NCBI RefSeq assembly: GCF_014705615.1
Contig: NZ_JACXJA010000030.1
Location: 1 to 64,000, forward strand
Direction of reading: 5' to 3'
Length of the DNA: 64,000 nucleotides
Origin: Paenibacillus oceani
GTDB taxonomy: Bacteria; Bacillota; Bacilli; Paenibacillales; NBRC-103111
Positions 25,872-34,797 of the stretch are shown here, piece by piece. Each line of letters begins with the position of its first letter. Positions within the stretch are counted from its first letter, which is position 1. The position numbers and the translations under genes were made by a program. A model generated the notes under the pieces. It was not told the DNA's origin. It was given only the letters and a program-made list of their open reading frames with translations, and made no database searches.

Positions 25872-26381
25872 TTAGTCGTATTTCCACACCAGGGGACCCT
25901 TCCTCATTTTGGCTATGTAGTTGATTTGCCCAATATGATAATTAATCTCCCTAACCATCTGGACCATCAAGTTTAGTGCTGTCGTCTCGTTATTTAGCGC
26001 GCTGTAAGTCAGCGGCGGTTTATCCAGAAAAGGCTGCGACAATAACAGTTCGGGATGCGTTTCCAAGTGCTCTAGGTAATAAATGATAAGATCGAGCGCC
26101 TCACCGGCCATTGTTTTCGTTTGATCCTTTGACAGCCGGAGATTTCGTTCGAATTCTTGGTCTCTGTTCCTCGTATCGGGTATTGGGTGCAGTAAAATTT
26201 CGATTCTCGAATGTGCGGTGCCTCTGATATGGGCGATCAGATTCGCTATGCTGTTGCTCTCCTCGGTCGGAGACCACGCGATATCGTCCTCGTCCAGCTG
26301 ATCGATGGCTTGAAGAAGCCATTTCTTATCGGCTTTAAACTTGGTTAGCGTGCTTTCAATAAATGCGCTCGAGATATCCAA
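25872..26381 (-). CDS. DinB-superfamily protein (DUF1572)
   Basis: The 169-residue protein matches the DUF1572 branch of the DinB/YfiT four-helix family: WLLQAIDQLDEDDI, SNSIANLIAHIRG, and the C-terminal NYHIGQINYIAK. The two histidines shown are likely metal ligands. Function is not known; some relatives are thiol transferases. GGGAG precedes ATG 26381 by ten bases. A LexA-like site lies 47 nt upstream. Confidence 0.8.
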   Translation of the reverse strand: MDISSAFIESTLTKFKADKKWLLQAIDQLDEDDIAWSPTEESNSIANLIAHIRGTAHSRIEILLHPIPDTRNRDQEFERNLRLSKDQTKTMAGEALDLIIYYLEHLETHPELLLSQPFLDKPPLTYSALNNETTALNLMVQMVREINYHIGQINYIAKMRKGPLVWKYD

Positions 26382-26427
26382 AGGATACTCCCACCCCTCT
26401 TTACTAAAGTTCTCATTTATAGCTTAC

Positions 26428-26441
26428 CAAACGTATGTTCT
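26428..26441 (-). promoter_or_regulatory. Possible LexA (SOS) box
   Basis: CAAACGTATGTTCT differs from the Bacillus consensus CGAAC-RNRY-GTTYG at two positions (2 and 14). It is upstream of the DinB-superfamily gene. Confidence 0.3.
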
Positions 26442-26515
26442 CTAGTAAAGATACAGTAAGCCTCAACAAACTTAACGTCTTCCATTGATACCCACAGCAC
26501 CTGTTACTAACTTTT

Positions 26516-27271
26516 CTAAATTGTAATTCTGAAAAGTTCCAGGTTACAGCCCATCGCCCTGTTAATCCCGACTGATTGTTCTTCATCGCTACCCAGCACT
26601 TTATAGCTGACTTTATCCGGACGCTTAAGTTTAATAAAATAATTTCCCGAAGGTACTTCTAACCCATCTAGTCCCGTATGATCCCAGCTAACCTCTGCGT
26701 AAAATCCGAAATTACCTGGAATGACTCCAGAAAGTGGGGGCAATGGACGACTATAGACTACTTGGCCAGCTTCATCCGTAATTTCGAACGTTAACTCTAT
26801 AGGTTCGACCGTAATATTTTCATTCATAAGGCTATGTACTCTCATTTTAAAGTTGCGTGTATCTCCCAAACTTTCTGAATTAGTAGGCATGATATAAAAA
26901 GGCATCGGGAAGCTTCTGCAAAAATCTTGGCTTTTGGGAAATACGTCCTCCGTTCTTACCAAATTCCATTGAATCGGAGCCACCCCTTGATAAATATCAA
27001 TTTTATGAACCCCATTCGTTGCTTCCGATGCCGGCTCGTATCCGACTGACGCTCCCATCGCTTCAGAAAACAGTCTTAATGGGACATAAGCCTTGCCTTT
27101 ATAATTAATCACGCCGCCGTCTTCAGTAACATCCATCGTTTTAGCCTCATTGCCGTTGTGGACCGTAACCATGCTTGGAAATAAAGTGCCTTGGATTGTT
27201 GAAGAGGAAACTGCGGCTGTTAGAAGTGTCAGCGTAACCCCGCATAATAAGCCAATCATCCATTTTTTCAT
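26516..27271 (-). CDS. Secreted stalk-domain protein (copper amine oxidase N-terminal-like)
   Basis: The 251-residue protein starts with a signal peptide (MKKWMIGLLCGVTLTLLTAAV). Residues about 35-95 match half of a copper-amine-oxidase N-terminal or 'stalk' domain (VINYKGKAYVPLRLFSEAMGASVGY), common in Paenibacillus surface proteins. The C-terminal half resembles intracellular-protease-inhibitor-like beta sandwiches (VEPIELTFEITDEAGQVVYSRP, GNYFIKLKRPD). It is likely exported. No enzyme motif is visible. Confidence 0.7.
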   Translation of the reverse strand: MKKWMIGLLCGVTLTLLTAAVSSSTIQGTLFPSMVTVHNGNEAKTMDVTEDGGVINYKGKAYVPLRLFSEAMGASVGYEPASEATNGVHKIDIYQGVAPIQWNLVRTEDVFPKSQDFCRSFPMPFYIMPTNSESLGDTRNFKMRVHSLMNENITVEPIELTFEITDEAGQVVYSRPLPPLSGVIPGNFGFYAEVSWDHTGLDGLEVPSGNYFIKLKRPDKVSYKVLGSDEEQSVGINRAMGCNLELFRITI

Positions 27272-27440
27272 TACTACTCGCTCTCCTTATTTCAGTTTCT
27301 TCCACTATTCTGCTAGTGTGCTATCTCTCATGTTTATATAGTAAACACACCCACAACAAAATAAGTTGCAATCCACAGAACAAGGAGATCTGCCAATTCT
27401 AATTCAGCAGCTTTTTCTATTTGGCAGAATACACGCTATG

Positions 27441-27848
27441 TCATTGAGTCCACAGAAAATCGCGCATCCACAGCCCGCTAGATGTCTCAGCATCAAACCC
27501 TTGAAAGGGGGCTTGTTTCGTTACATATTGGAATAAAGGATGAGCGGACGGTCCCCTTACCTCCACCTTTTCAAAAAGCGGAAACGTTACTCCGAAGCTC
27601 CCCTCGCAATAGTGCTGCACTTCCAGGTTGCTGCCGGGCTCCTTTCCCTTAAACTGGTTGCAAGAAAATCCGAGTATTTCAAAGCCTCGCTTCACGTAAG
27701 CTTCATATAACTTTTGAAGATCGGCGAATTGACGCGAGTAACCGCACCTGCTGGCCGTGTTCACGATCAGTAGAACTTTCCCGCGATAATGAGACAATGA
27801 AACAGGCTTTCCCTCTATCGAGTTCACCTGAAAATCGTAAATGGACAT
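27441..27848 (-). pseudogene. Glutathione peroxidase, C-terminally truncated
   Basis: The protein begins like thiol peroxidases of the GPx family: IYDFQVNSIEGKPVSLSHYRGKV, the catalytic Cys in NTASRCGYSRQF and the GFSCNQFKGKEPGS motif with its Gln. Normal members continue to a WNFxKFLVD motif and about 160 residues. Here the sequence ends GLWMRDFLWTQ at residue 135. The DNA after the stop gives no family match in the same frame. The last residues look like a frameshifted WNFTKFLVD region, so it is probably inactive or partly active. AGGAGG ten bases before ATG 27848 sets the start. Confidence 0.7.
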
Positions 27849-27999
27849 CCGGCCCTCTCCTCCTAGCGAAATATAATACATTCATCATAGGAGCACGGAC
27901 CTCTATTGGTCTAATATATAATCGTAATAGTTTTTATAGGGTAAACCAATAAAAGGACGACAATCGACTTTTATACTCGTCAGAGTCTCCTCTAACCAA

Positions 28000-29241
28000 T
28001 TAAGCCGAACCCACATACCGATCTCTCGCCGCACCTAACCCGAATCCCCCGAGCAACACCGCTATGCCGACTAAAGTTACAAGCGGAACCTTCCAGCCGT
28101 TGGTAATGTCGTGCAACAATCCGAAAAGGGTCGGACCGCCGGCGGCGAGCAAGTACCCGACAGATTGAGCCATACCGGACAGAGCCGCAGCTTGACGGGC
28201 ATTTTGGGTACGCAGTCCAAAAAACATCATGGATAAACCGAAGGCAAAACCTCCCCCGATGCCGAGCACGACGATCCATACCACCATCCAACCCGGATTT
28301 CCTGCAAGTAACCCGCTCGTACCGCTAATAAGCAAAATCGCCATAATAATGACCAGGGAACGTTGACTGGACAAGCGGCCGGCTACGATCGGAACTATAA
28401 ATGTGAACGGAAGCAGTGCTAATTGCATAATGGACAGATACCAGCCCGATTGATTTGCACTTACACCTTGCTGTACCAAAAGTTCGGGCAGCCATGCGAT
28501 CAGTACATAAAAGAGCGTCGATTGCAAACCCATAAACAACGTGACCTGCCAGGCCAGCGCGGAGCGCCATACGTTCACGGCACCGCCGTCCGATTGATTC
28601 GAGACAGCGGCCGAACCCGCATGGCGGCGCCGTTTCATATAAGGCAGCCAGCATATAAGGGACACGATGCTCAGCAGTCCCCATACGCCCAGCGCCCCTT
28701 GCCATCCGAGTCCCAGTCCGACTGCGACCGGAACGCTTATGCCGGAAGCGATCGCTCCGAATAAGTTCATGGAGATGGAGTACATCCCCGTCATAAGGCC
28801 GATTCGTTTGGGAAACTCCCGCTTGATCAGGCTGGGCAGCAAAACGTTGCATACGGAAATAGCCAGTCCCAGCACGGCCGTCCCGATAAATAATGCGGCA
28901 ACTCCTGACAAAGAACGCAACGTAATACCGGCCGTTAAGCCCAGAATAGATAGAAAGATAAGAAGCTCCACTCCGATTTTATGTCCCAATCTCGGCACAA
29001 ACGGTGAAAACAGCGCAAAAGCCAGCAGCGGCACCGTAGTAATCAAACCGGCCGATGTATTCGAAATATGCAAATGGTCTTTGATAAGACCGACTAAAGG
29101 CCCCACCGAAGTTAGGGGAGCCCGCAAATTGACGGCAATACAAACGATCGCCGCCACAATGACCCAAGCTGCGGATACACGGGCGTTTGAAGATTGTTGA
29201 TGATGCGGAGGCTCCTTTAGCCGATTATCTGCTGATCGCAT
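28000..29241 (-). CDS. CynX/NimT-type MFS transporter
   Basis: The 413-residue protein has about twelve hydrophobic segments. VNLRAPLTSVGPLVGLI near the start and LPSLIKREFPKRIGLMTGMYS in the middle are characteristic of the CynX/NimT/YycB branch of the major facilitator superfamily. Members are exporters of nitroimidazoles, cyanate or amino-acid-like compounds; the substrate here is unknown. AGGAGG precedes ATG 29241. It shares a regulatory region with the divergently arranged XRE-cupin gene one step upstream on the same strand. Confidence 0.9.
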   Translation of the reverse strand: MRSADNRLKEPPHHQQSSNARVSAAWVIVAAIVCIAVNLRAPLTSVGPLVGLIKDHLHISNTSAGLITTVPLLAFALFSPFVPRLGHKIGVELLIFLSILGLTAGITLRSLSGVAALFIGTAVLGLAISVCNVLLPSLIKREFPKRIGLMTGMYSISMNLFGAIASGISVPVAVGLGLGWQGALGVWGLLSIVSLICWLPYMKRRRHAGSAAVSNQSDGGAVNVWRSALAWQVTLFMGLQSTLFYVLIAWLPELLVQQGVSANQSGWYLSIMQLALLPFTFIVPIVAGRLSSQRSLVIIMAILLISGTSGLLAGNPGWMVVWIVVLGIGGGFAFGLSMMFFGLRTQNARQAAALSGMAQSVGYLLAAGGPTLFGLLHDITNGWKVPLVTLVGIAVLLGGFGLGAARDRYVGSA

Positions 29242-29272
29242 AAAATATCCTCCTGATCTTTCAAGTAAAATG

Positions 29273-29318
29273 GTATATTATAATATATTATAATTTATAT
29301 ACGGTACACTATAATATA
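29273..29318. promoter_or_regulatory. AT-rich palindromic sites before the MFS gene
   Basis: GTATATTATAAT (29273-29284) and related TATATTATAA and TATAATATAA strings overlap the presumed promoter. A near copy, GTATATTATAGT, lies at 30049-30060 before the XRE-cupin gene. Confidence 0.45.
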
Positions 29319-29432
29319 AATGACTGAGCTTGTCTAACTATATTTTTCCCCAAAACGAAATACCCCCTATCCACCGGGGATAGAGGGACACTTCATGTCG
29401 CAGCGCAGGCTCGACCTGAAACGCCGCATGTT

Positions 29433-30002
29433 CTAGCCCCCATACTTTAACAAAATATGGAGGACGACGACTTCATCGGACTGATTGATATAAGAATGCG
29501 TGGTGTCTGCGCAAAAACGGATAGAATCGTATTGATGTAATAGGTGTGACTCCTGACCGACACGAATCGTGACCGTTCCCGACATGACGGTAACGATCTC
29601 CGTTGTACGGGGGTGATGTTTTTCCGGATCGTAGGAGCTATTCGGCTGGAGATAGGCTCGGCACATTTCCATTTCATCACTGGCCTGATGGAAGATCGGT
29701 TCGATCACCCACGTCTTCTCTTCCCCGGCGATTCTTAACCCTTTCCCGGCTCTGGACACATTCACTCCGCTTTCTGCCGAAAATAAGGCCATGAGCGGGA
29801 TCGCCAAGCTTTTTGAAATTTTCCACAACATGCCGATGGTCGGATTCGTTTCCCCGCGCTCAATATTGCCCAGCGTGAGCTTGCTCACTCCCGATAAAAC
29901 CGCTACATCATCAAGACTGAGCTGCTTCTCTTTGCGAAGTCTCTTCAGCACGGCTCCTACCTGCAGCACCACTTGTTTCGGATCTTCAGATTCTATAGGC
30001 AT
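29433..30002 (-). CDS. XRE-cupin transcriptional regulator
   Basis: The 189-residue protein has an N-terminal helix-turn-helix (LKRLRKEKQLSLDDVAVLSGVS, NIERGETNPTIGMLWKI) and a C-terminal cupin barrel (HHPRTTEIVTVMSGTVTIRVG, YDSIRFCADTTHSYIN). Such proteins often regulate a neighbouring transporter or enzyme gene. Here the MFS gene follows on the same strand after about 190 nt, and matching AT-rich motifs precede both genes. GGGGAGAG precedes ATG 30002. Confidence 0.9.
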   Translation of the reverse strand: MPIESEDPKQVVLQVGAVLKRLRKEKQLSLDDVAVLSGVSKLTLGNIERGETNPTIGMLWKISKSLAIPLMALFSAESGVNVSRAGKGLRIAGEEKTWVIEPIFHQASDEMEMCRAYLQPNSSYDPEKHHPRTTEIVTVMSGTVTIRVGQESHLLHQYDSIRFCADTTHSYINQSDEVVVLHILLKYGG

Positions 30003-30048
30003 ACTCTCTCTCCCCTTCAGTCATGCAATGGAAGCTGCAAAGTAAAAA

Positions 30049-30060
30049 GTATATTATAGT
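30049..30060. promoter_or_regulatory. AT-rich site before the XRE-cupin gene
   Basis: GTATATTATAGT differs by one base from GTATATTATAAT at 29273-29284, which suggests autoregulation together with control of the MFS gene. It also resembles a -10 box. Confidence 0.35.
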
Positions 30061-30251
30061 TAGCTTTTTATCAATTATACTTCACTGAAGAAGAGCAAAT
30101 AAACCCGGCTCCCCCGTTATGCGTCTCTTCGATTCCTCAATGTAACGGGCGGTCTGCTCTTACCTGTGGATTTCCTCCATAATCGGCATAGGCTCTATCC
30201 CGCTATTATGGTATGGTGAAGGTAGACTAGATAAAGGAGTGTGCCCTTCAG

Positions 30252-31214
30252 ATGCTACTGACCGACATTCGCCGAATGGCGCAAAACGTGAAGCAGAATA
30301 TAAACAAAGTCATCGTCGGCAAGGAAGACGTCGTCGACCAGCTGCTGATCGCCTTGATCGCCTCCGGCCATGTGCTGCTCGAAGATGTCCCCGGAACCGG
30401 CAAAACGCTGCTGGCCAAAGCGATGGCCAAATCGCTGCACTGCACCTGCAAGCGCATTCAGTTTACGCCCGATCTGCTTCCTTCCGATCTTAGCGGCATT
30501 AACTACTATAACCAGAAAGCAAGCGAGTTCCAGTTCCGTCCGGGTCCGGTATTTACGAATATTTTGCTGGCCGATGAAATCAACCGGGCTACACCGCGCA
30601 CTCAATCCAGCCTGCTCGAATGTATGGAGGAGCGGCAGGTGAGCATCGACGGGGAGACCCGCACGCTGGACCGCCCGTTCATGGTAATCGCCACACAAAA
30701 TCCGGTCGAAAACCAGGGGACGTTCCCGCTTCCCGAAGCCCAGCTCGACCGGTTTCTGCTGAAGGTCCGCATGGGGTATCCGTCCCGGGAGCAGGGCGTT
30801 GATATTTTGAAGCGGTTCAAGCAGGACAATCCGCTCGACTCGCTCGAAAGCGTCGCCGACGCCCGCGAGCTGACGGCCGCTCAGCTCGCTTATTCGCAGG
30901 TCGCCGTCCACGACGATCTGCTCGATTATATGATGCACATCGTCGAACGGACGCGCAGCCACCCCGATATCGCCCTTGGCGTCAGCCCCCGAGGCAGCCA
31001 GTCGCTGCTGAAGGCGGTGCAGGTGCACGCGATCCTGCAAGACCGGGATTACGTCCTGCCCGACGATATTAAGGCGATGGCGAAGCCTGTGCTGGCCCAC
31101 AGACTGCTGCTAAGACACGCTATTCGGTTAAAGGAAAATGCGGCCGACGCGATCATCGACCAGCTGCTGCGGGACACGCCGGTTCCGTCCGAGACGCTGG
31201 CGCGCAACGGGTAG
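30252..31214 (+). CDS. MoxR-family AAA+ ATPase
   Basis: The 320-residue protein has Walker A PGTGKT (residues 47-52), Walker B LLADEIN (105-111), SSLLECMEE, and the lid-domain stretch GVSPRGSQSLLKA. MoxR ATPases act as chaperones for assembly of membrane or metal-containing complexes, usually with a DUF58 and a transglutaminase-like partner. AAAGGAG precedes ATG 30252. The DUF58 gene starts eight bases after its stop. Confidence 0.93.
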   Translation: MLLTDIRRMAQNVKQNINKVIVGKEDVVDQLLIALIASGHVLLEDVPGTGKTLLAKAMAKSLHCTCKRIQFTPDLLPSDLSGINYYNQKASEFQFRPGPVFTNILLADEINRATPRTQSSLLECMEERQVSIDGETRTLDRPFMVIATQNPVENQGTFPLPEAQLDRFLLKVRMGYPSREQGVDILKRFKQDNPLDSLESVADARELTAAQLAYSQVAVHDDLLDYMMHIVERTRSHPDIALGVSPRGSQSLLKAVQVHAILQDRDYVLPDDIKAMAKPVLAHRLLLRHAIRLKENAADAIIDQLLRDTPVPSETLARNG

Positions 31215-31221
31215 TGCGGCC

Positions 31222-32436
31222 ATGAGTGTACATTGGCTGCTGATCATAACTGCCTTGATCGTGTTCGCGCAAGGCAAGGCGTACCAATGGTGGGGCTTTC
31301 GCCATGTCAGCTACAAGCGGTATTTCGACGTCCCTGCCTGTTTTCAAGGCGACGAGGTACAGCTTGTCGAGGTGATCGCCAACCGCAAGGCGATGCCGAT
31401 GCCCTGGCTCCGGCTGGAATCGCTTATGCATGCAGGGCTTCGCTTCCAGAACCAGTCCAATCTGGACATCTCCAGCGGAGAACTGTTTCAGAACCATAAA
31501 AGCTTGTTCAGTCTCATGCCTTATACGCGAATCACGCGAAAACATAAGGTGCTCTGCCTGAAGCGCGGCTGCTACGACCTGCAAACCGCGACAATGACCA
31601 GCGGAGATTTGCTCGGGGTATTCGTCTCGTACCAGACGCTGTACTTCGATAAACAAACGCGGCTGCTCGTCTATCCCGAGCCGATCCCGCTCGAAGACAT
31701 CCCGCTGCCTTCCCACAGCTGGCAGGGCGATATTTCCGTGCGGCGCTGGGTCGTCGACGATCCGTTCCGGATCGCCGGGGTACGCGAGTACCGGTACGGG
31801 GACACGATGAACACGATCAATTGGAGCGCCACGGCCCGCACCGGCCGTCTGCAGGTGCATCAGCGCGACTATACAGCCGACCACCGGATCATGATCTACC
31901 TGAATTTCGAGATTACCGAAACGATGTGGGGCGCGGTTACCGAGCCCGAACGGATCGAGAAAGGGATCTCGTATGCGGCCGCACTCGCCGAGATGTGTAT
32001 CGGCCGGGGCATCGACACCGGATTCGGCTGCAACGGCTGCGTAATCGATCAGCCCAAGGAACCGGTCCGCATTCCTCCGTCGGGAGGAGACGCTCACCTG
32101 ACCGGTCTGTACGAGACGATGGCCATGCTGCTGATCGAGCGAACGACCGGCTTCGCGGAATTTATCGAGTACGATCTGCTTCAGGGCACATCGAATACGG
32201 ACTTTATCGTAATCACTTCTTATATTAGCGAAAACATGGAGCGGCAGTTCGAACGTCTACGCTACAACGGCAACGCCGTACAAGTCGTGATGCTGGAGGA
32301 AGGTCCCTCCCGGCAAGCCGGCAGCGGGCAGCAAGCCGGACAAGATTCGTCCGCCGGCTCCGGTCCGTCCCCCGGCAGCACTGCGGCCGCACCGGCGGCA
32401 CCGGCCTCGGAGCCGGCTCATACGAAAGGGGCTTGA
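31222..32436 (+). CDS. DUF58 domain protein
   Basis: The 404-residue protein has an N-terminal hydrophobic segment (WLLIITALIVFAQ) and the DUF58 hallmark region VDDPFRIAGVREYRYGDTMNTINWSATA, near residue 180. The following part is vWA-like. The C-terminal 40 residues are low-complexity (Gly, Ser, Ala, Pro, Gln). It is the usual partner of MoxR ATPases. The frame is open upstream inside moxR; ATG 31222 is taken, although its ribosome binding site is weak, consistent with coupling. Confidence 0.88.
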   Translation: MSVHWLLIITALIVFAQGKAYQWWGFRHVSYKRYFDVPACFQGDEVQLVEVIANRKAMPMPWLRLESLMHAGLRFQNQSNLDISSGELFQNHKSLFSLMPYTRITRKHKVLCLKRGCYDLQTATMTSGDLLGVFVSYQTLYFDKQTRLLVYPEPIPLEDIPLPSHSWQGDISVRRWVVDDPFRIAGVREYRYGDTMNTINWSATARTGRLQVHQRDYTADHRIMIYLNFEITETMWGAVTEPERIEKGISYAAALAEMCIGRGIDTGFGCNGCVIDQPKEPVRIPPSGGDAHLTGLYETMAMLLIERTTGFAEFIEYDLLQGTSNTDFIVITSYISENMERQFERLRYNGNAVQVVMLEEGPSRQAGSGQQAGQDSSAGSGPSPGSTAAAPAAPASEPAHTKGA

Positions 32437-32441
32437 GTGCG

Positions 32442-33767
32442 ATGCGGCATCTGAAAAACCTGACTCTCGCCTGGCTCCAAGGGCTGGCCGAGCTGCTGCT
32501 TTATTTCCCGGTATTCGCCGCCATATATGTGATCGTGCCGCGTTTCGCCCTCTCTGTACCGGAATGGCTGGCTGTCATCTCCGTTATGTATGCGCTCGGC
32601 TATGCCTTCCACTATATGCTTCGGTCGGTATGGCAGTTGCTGGCGTGGATCGGCTCCGTGGCGGTTCCCGCCGCATGCGCCTGGCAGATCGGCGGTTCGC
32701 CGCTGATGATCGCCGTCAGCTTCCTAAGTTTCGCCGCTGCCTGGATTCGCGGCAGACAGAACCGGCTCCGCGGCTGGGACCGCTCGTTCAGCACCGGCGT
32801 CTGGTGGATCGGAATGATCGGTTATTTTATCGCTTCGTTCGTCTATCCGCGCCTTGACGAAACCGCCCCGTTCTCGCCCTGGATCACGGGCTTCGGCATC
32901 GTTGCGCTGGCTCTTACGCTGTACCGGACGAACAGCTCCACGCTCGACAAAGAATCCCAGAGCCGGGAAGGCGCACCGATTGCTGGCGAGACGAGATGGC
33001 GCAACCGTGCGCTGCTGTTCGGATTGTTCGCCCTGATCCTGCTTCTCGCGTCTTTCCGGACGCTCGCCGCGGCTGCCGCCCAGGCGGGGGCGGCGCTGTT
33101 CGGAGGAGCTATCGCCCTTCTGCTTCGGCTGCTTAATATGCTCCGCCCGGAAGAGACCGAACGGTCGAACCCGCCGCAGCAACCGCTTGATCCCAGCCAG
33201 TTGTTCGGCGAATCCGAGCCTTCCGCTCTCGCCCTTTTCCTGCAGAAGGTGATGTACATCGTCGTGGCGCTGATCATGCTGGCGGCCGCCATCTGGCTTC
33301 TGTATCTCCTCGTCAAACACGGAAAGCGGTGGCTTCATCGGTTTATGGGGTGGTACGGGGAACGTCTGGAAAGCTCCGACACCGGCTACGTCGACGAGAA
33401 GCAGTCGCTTCTGGATAGTAAAGAGTGGGCGCGCGAACGCGCCGATGCATGGAAGCGCCGGTTCACCGGCTGGTTCGGCAAGGAACCCGGCTGGGACGAT
33501 CTGAAGGACAACCGCGAGCGGGTTCGCCATGCTTTCAAGCGTCTCCTCCTCGGCCGGATCGCCGGAGGGTATAAGCATCACGATGCGCGGACCCCTCGCG
33601 AGACCGGACGCGAACTCATCCGGCGCAGCCCGCTGCGCCCGGACGAAGAAACCGCGCTGCGTCTGTATGAGGAGGTCCGATATGGCGGCAAAGACGTAAA
33701 CGACGAGCAGGCTGCTGAAGTCAAGACGCTGTTCGGAGCCGGAAGCCGGAACAAGCCGCGTAAATGA
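32442..33767 (+). CDS. TgpA-like membrane protein lacking a transglutaminase core
   Basis: The 441-residue protein has about five N-terminal membrane segments, two or three more in the middle (ALLFGLFALILLLASF, MYIVVALIMLAAAIWLLYLL) and a cytoplasmic C-terminal domain of about 130 residues like DUF4129 (ERVRHAFKRLLLG, ETGRELIRRSPL, ALRLYEEVRYGG). This is the shell of a TgpA-type protein, the third member of MoxR-DUF58 operons, but the extracellular transglutaminase domain with its Cys-His-Asp triad is absent. AAAGGGG precedes ATG 32442. Function is unknown. Confidence 0.7.
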   Translation: MRHLKNLTLAWLQGLAELLLYFPVFAAIYVIVPRFALSVPEWLAVISVMYALGYAFHYMLRSVWQLLAWIGSVAVPAACAWQIGGSPLMIAVSFLSFAAAWIRGRQNRLRGWDRSFSTGVWWIGMIGYFIASFVYPRLDETAPFSPWITGFGIVALALTLYRTNSSTLDKESQSREGAPIAGETRWRNRALLFGLFALILLLASFRTLAAAAAQAGAALFGGAIALLLRLLNMLRPEETERSNPPQQPLDPSQLFGESEPSALALFLQKVMYIVVALIMLAAAIWLLYLLVKHGKRWLHRFMGWYGERLESSDTGYVDEKQSLLDSKEWARERADAWKRRFTGWFGKEPGWDDLKDNRERVRHAFKRLLLGRIAGGYKHHDARTPRETGRELIRRSPLRPDEETALRLYEEVRYGGKDVNDEQAAEVKTLFGAGSRNKPRK

Positions 33768-33806
33768 CTCGGCGGCGGTTCGGTTCATCCGTCCCCAGTA
33801 CAAATC

Positions 33807-33850
33807 AAATCCCCCTCCGTCACCACGTGTGGCTGCGAAGGGGGATTCGT
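33807..33850. terminator. Hairpin between converging genes
   Basis: AATCCCCCT-x-CG and CG-x-AGGGGGATT (33808-33818 with 33834-33847) pair around a CACGTG-containing loop. No long T-run follows, so activity as a terminator is less certain. Confidence 0.5.
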
Positions 33851-34060
33851 TAATGAGTCTACAGGTTAAGTTCGTTACTGCCATAAAACAGTGCCTTACC
33901 AAGTCAAGCCACCGCATCTGGTACAAGGGTCATTCGTCTTGGAAAAAGGCTTCGTTCAGAAGCTTGTCTTAGCGGGCGGAACAGGGTGATGTTCAGGTTC
34001 AGGTGGCGTTTGTTCCGGAATGCCTCTCCGATTCGAAAAGGTTGGGGCCATGCTGGCCGC

Positions 34061-34420
34061 CTATGGCCGGCTCCGGTCCTGATCGTACTGAGCTACAAGC
34101 TTTTTGGGCGCGGTCAGCCGCCAAGCCCGTTCCACCTGCTCCCGCAGCTCGTCCGCCCCTACTGCTGACAGACGCACCAAAATGTACGGATACCCTTTAT
34201 AATGATCGGTTATATAATAAATGTCGGGGTAAGCTTGAAGCAGGAAGTCTTGCGTTTCAAAATCCGTTTTGAGAACAAGCGTCTCTCCGTCCTCGCGAAT
34301 TCTTGAGAAGAACTTTCCCCGGACGCGCAATGAAGCCGTTCCGTAGGTGGTCCCTTCCTCTACCTCCGGCAATCGCAGCGCAATTGTCCGAACACGATCG
34401 AATAAAGCCGGAGCGGACAT
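34061..34420 (-). CDS. MmcQ/YjbR family protein
   Basis: The 119-residue protein matches the MmcQ/YjbR (CyaY-like fold) family: LPEVEEGTTYGTASLRVRGKFFSRI, YYITDHYKGYPYILVRL and a C-terminal AWRLTAPKKLVAQY. It is often called DNA-binding, but function is unproven. ATG 34420 lies behind GGGGAGG; the longer frame to 34540 has no such site. Confidence 0.85.
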   Translation of the reverse strand: MSAPALFDRVRTIALRLPEVEEGTTYGTASLRVRGKFFSRIREDGETLVLKTDFETQDFLLQAYPDIYYITDHYKGYPYILVRLSAVGADELREQVERAWRLTAPKKLVAQYDQDRSRP

Positions 34421-34481
34421 CCTCCACCCCTCCCCTCTTGCGAAATCCCGCTGTTCAATCGGCCGCCCCGCACTTCCGCGG

Positions 34482-34739
34482 TTATCCGTTCGAATGCGAC
34501 GATTTGCGGAAAATGAGCAGATGCAGCAGCGCCGCAGCAATGGACAAGCCGGCGCAGTACATGTTCACCTCTTGCGGACTTAGCGTCTTCCACCATACGA
34601 CCACCTGAACCAGCTGGCCCGTCGGGGTCAGCACCAGCCACAAAAATAAACATGCTGCGATCAGCAGCGGCTGAAACAATTTGGACCACGTCCAAGTCCG
34701 TCTCTTCATCTCCGTGCCGTTCGTTGGTTTTGTTTCCAC
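34482..34739 (-). CDS. Small two-helix membrane protein, unknown
   Basis: The 85-residue product has two hydrophobic segments (FQPLLIAACLFLWLVLTP and MYCAGLSIAAALLHLLIF) between charged ends. I do not recognise it. GTG 34739 follows AGGAGG at seven bases, which is why the longer frame to 34892 is rejected. It lies between the MmcQ and methyltransferase genes on the same strand. Confidence 0.65.
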   Translation of the reverse strand: METKPTNGTEMKRRTWTWSKLFQPLLIAACLFLWLVLTPTGQLVQVVVWWKTLSPQEVNMYCAGLSIAAALLHLLIFRKSSHSNG

Positions 34740-34797
34740 TCCATATCCTCCTAACGAGCCAATATCCAGGCGCACATTAGGCTCTCCCGTTATATTC

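Noticed and set aside
33986-34272. Plus-strand open frames overlapping the MmcQ gene
   Set aside because: They are antisense to a gene with clear family motifs and have no binding site.
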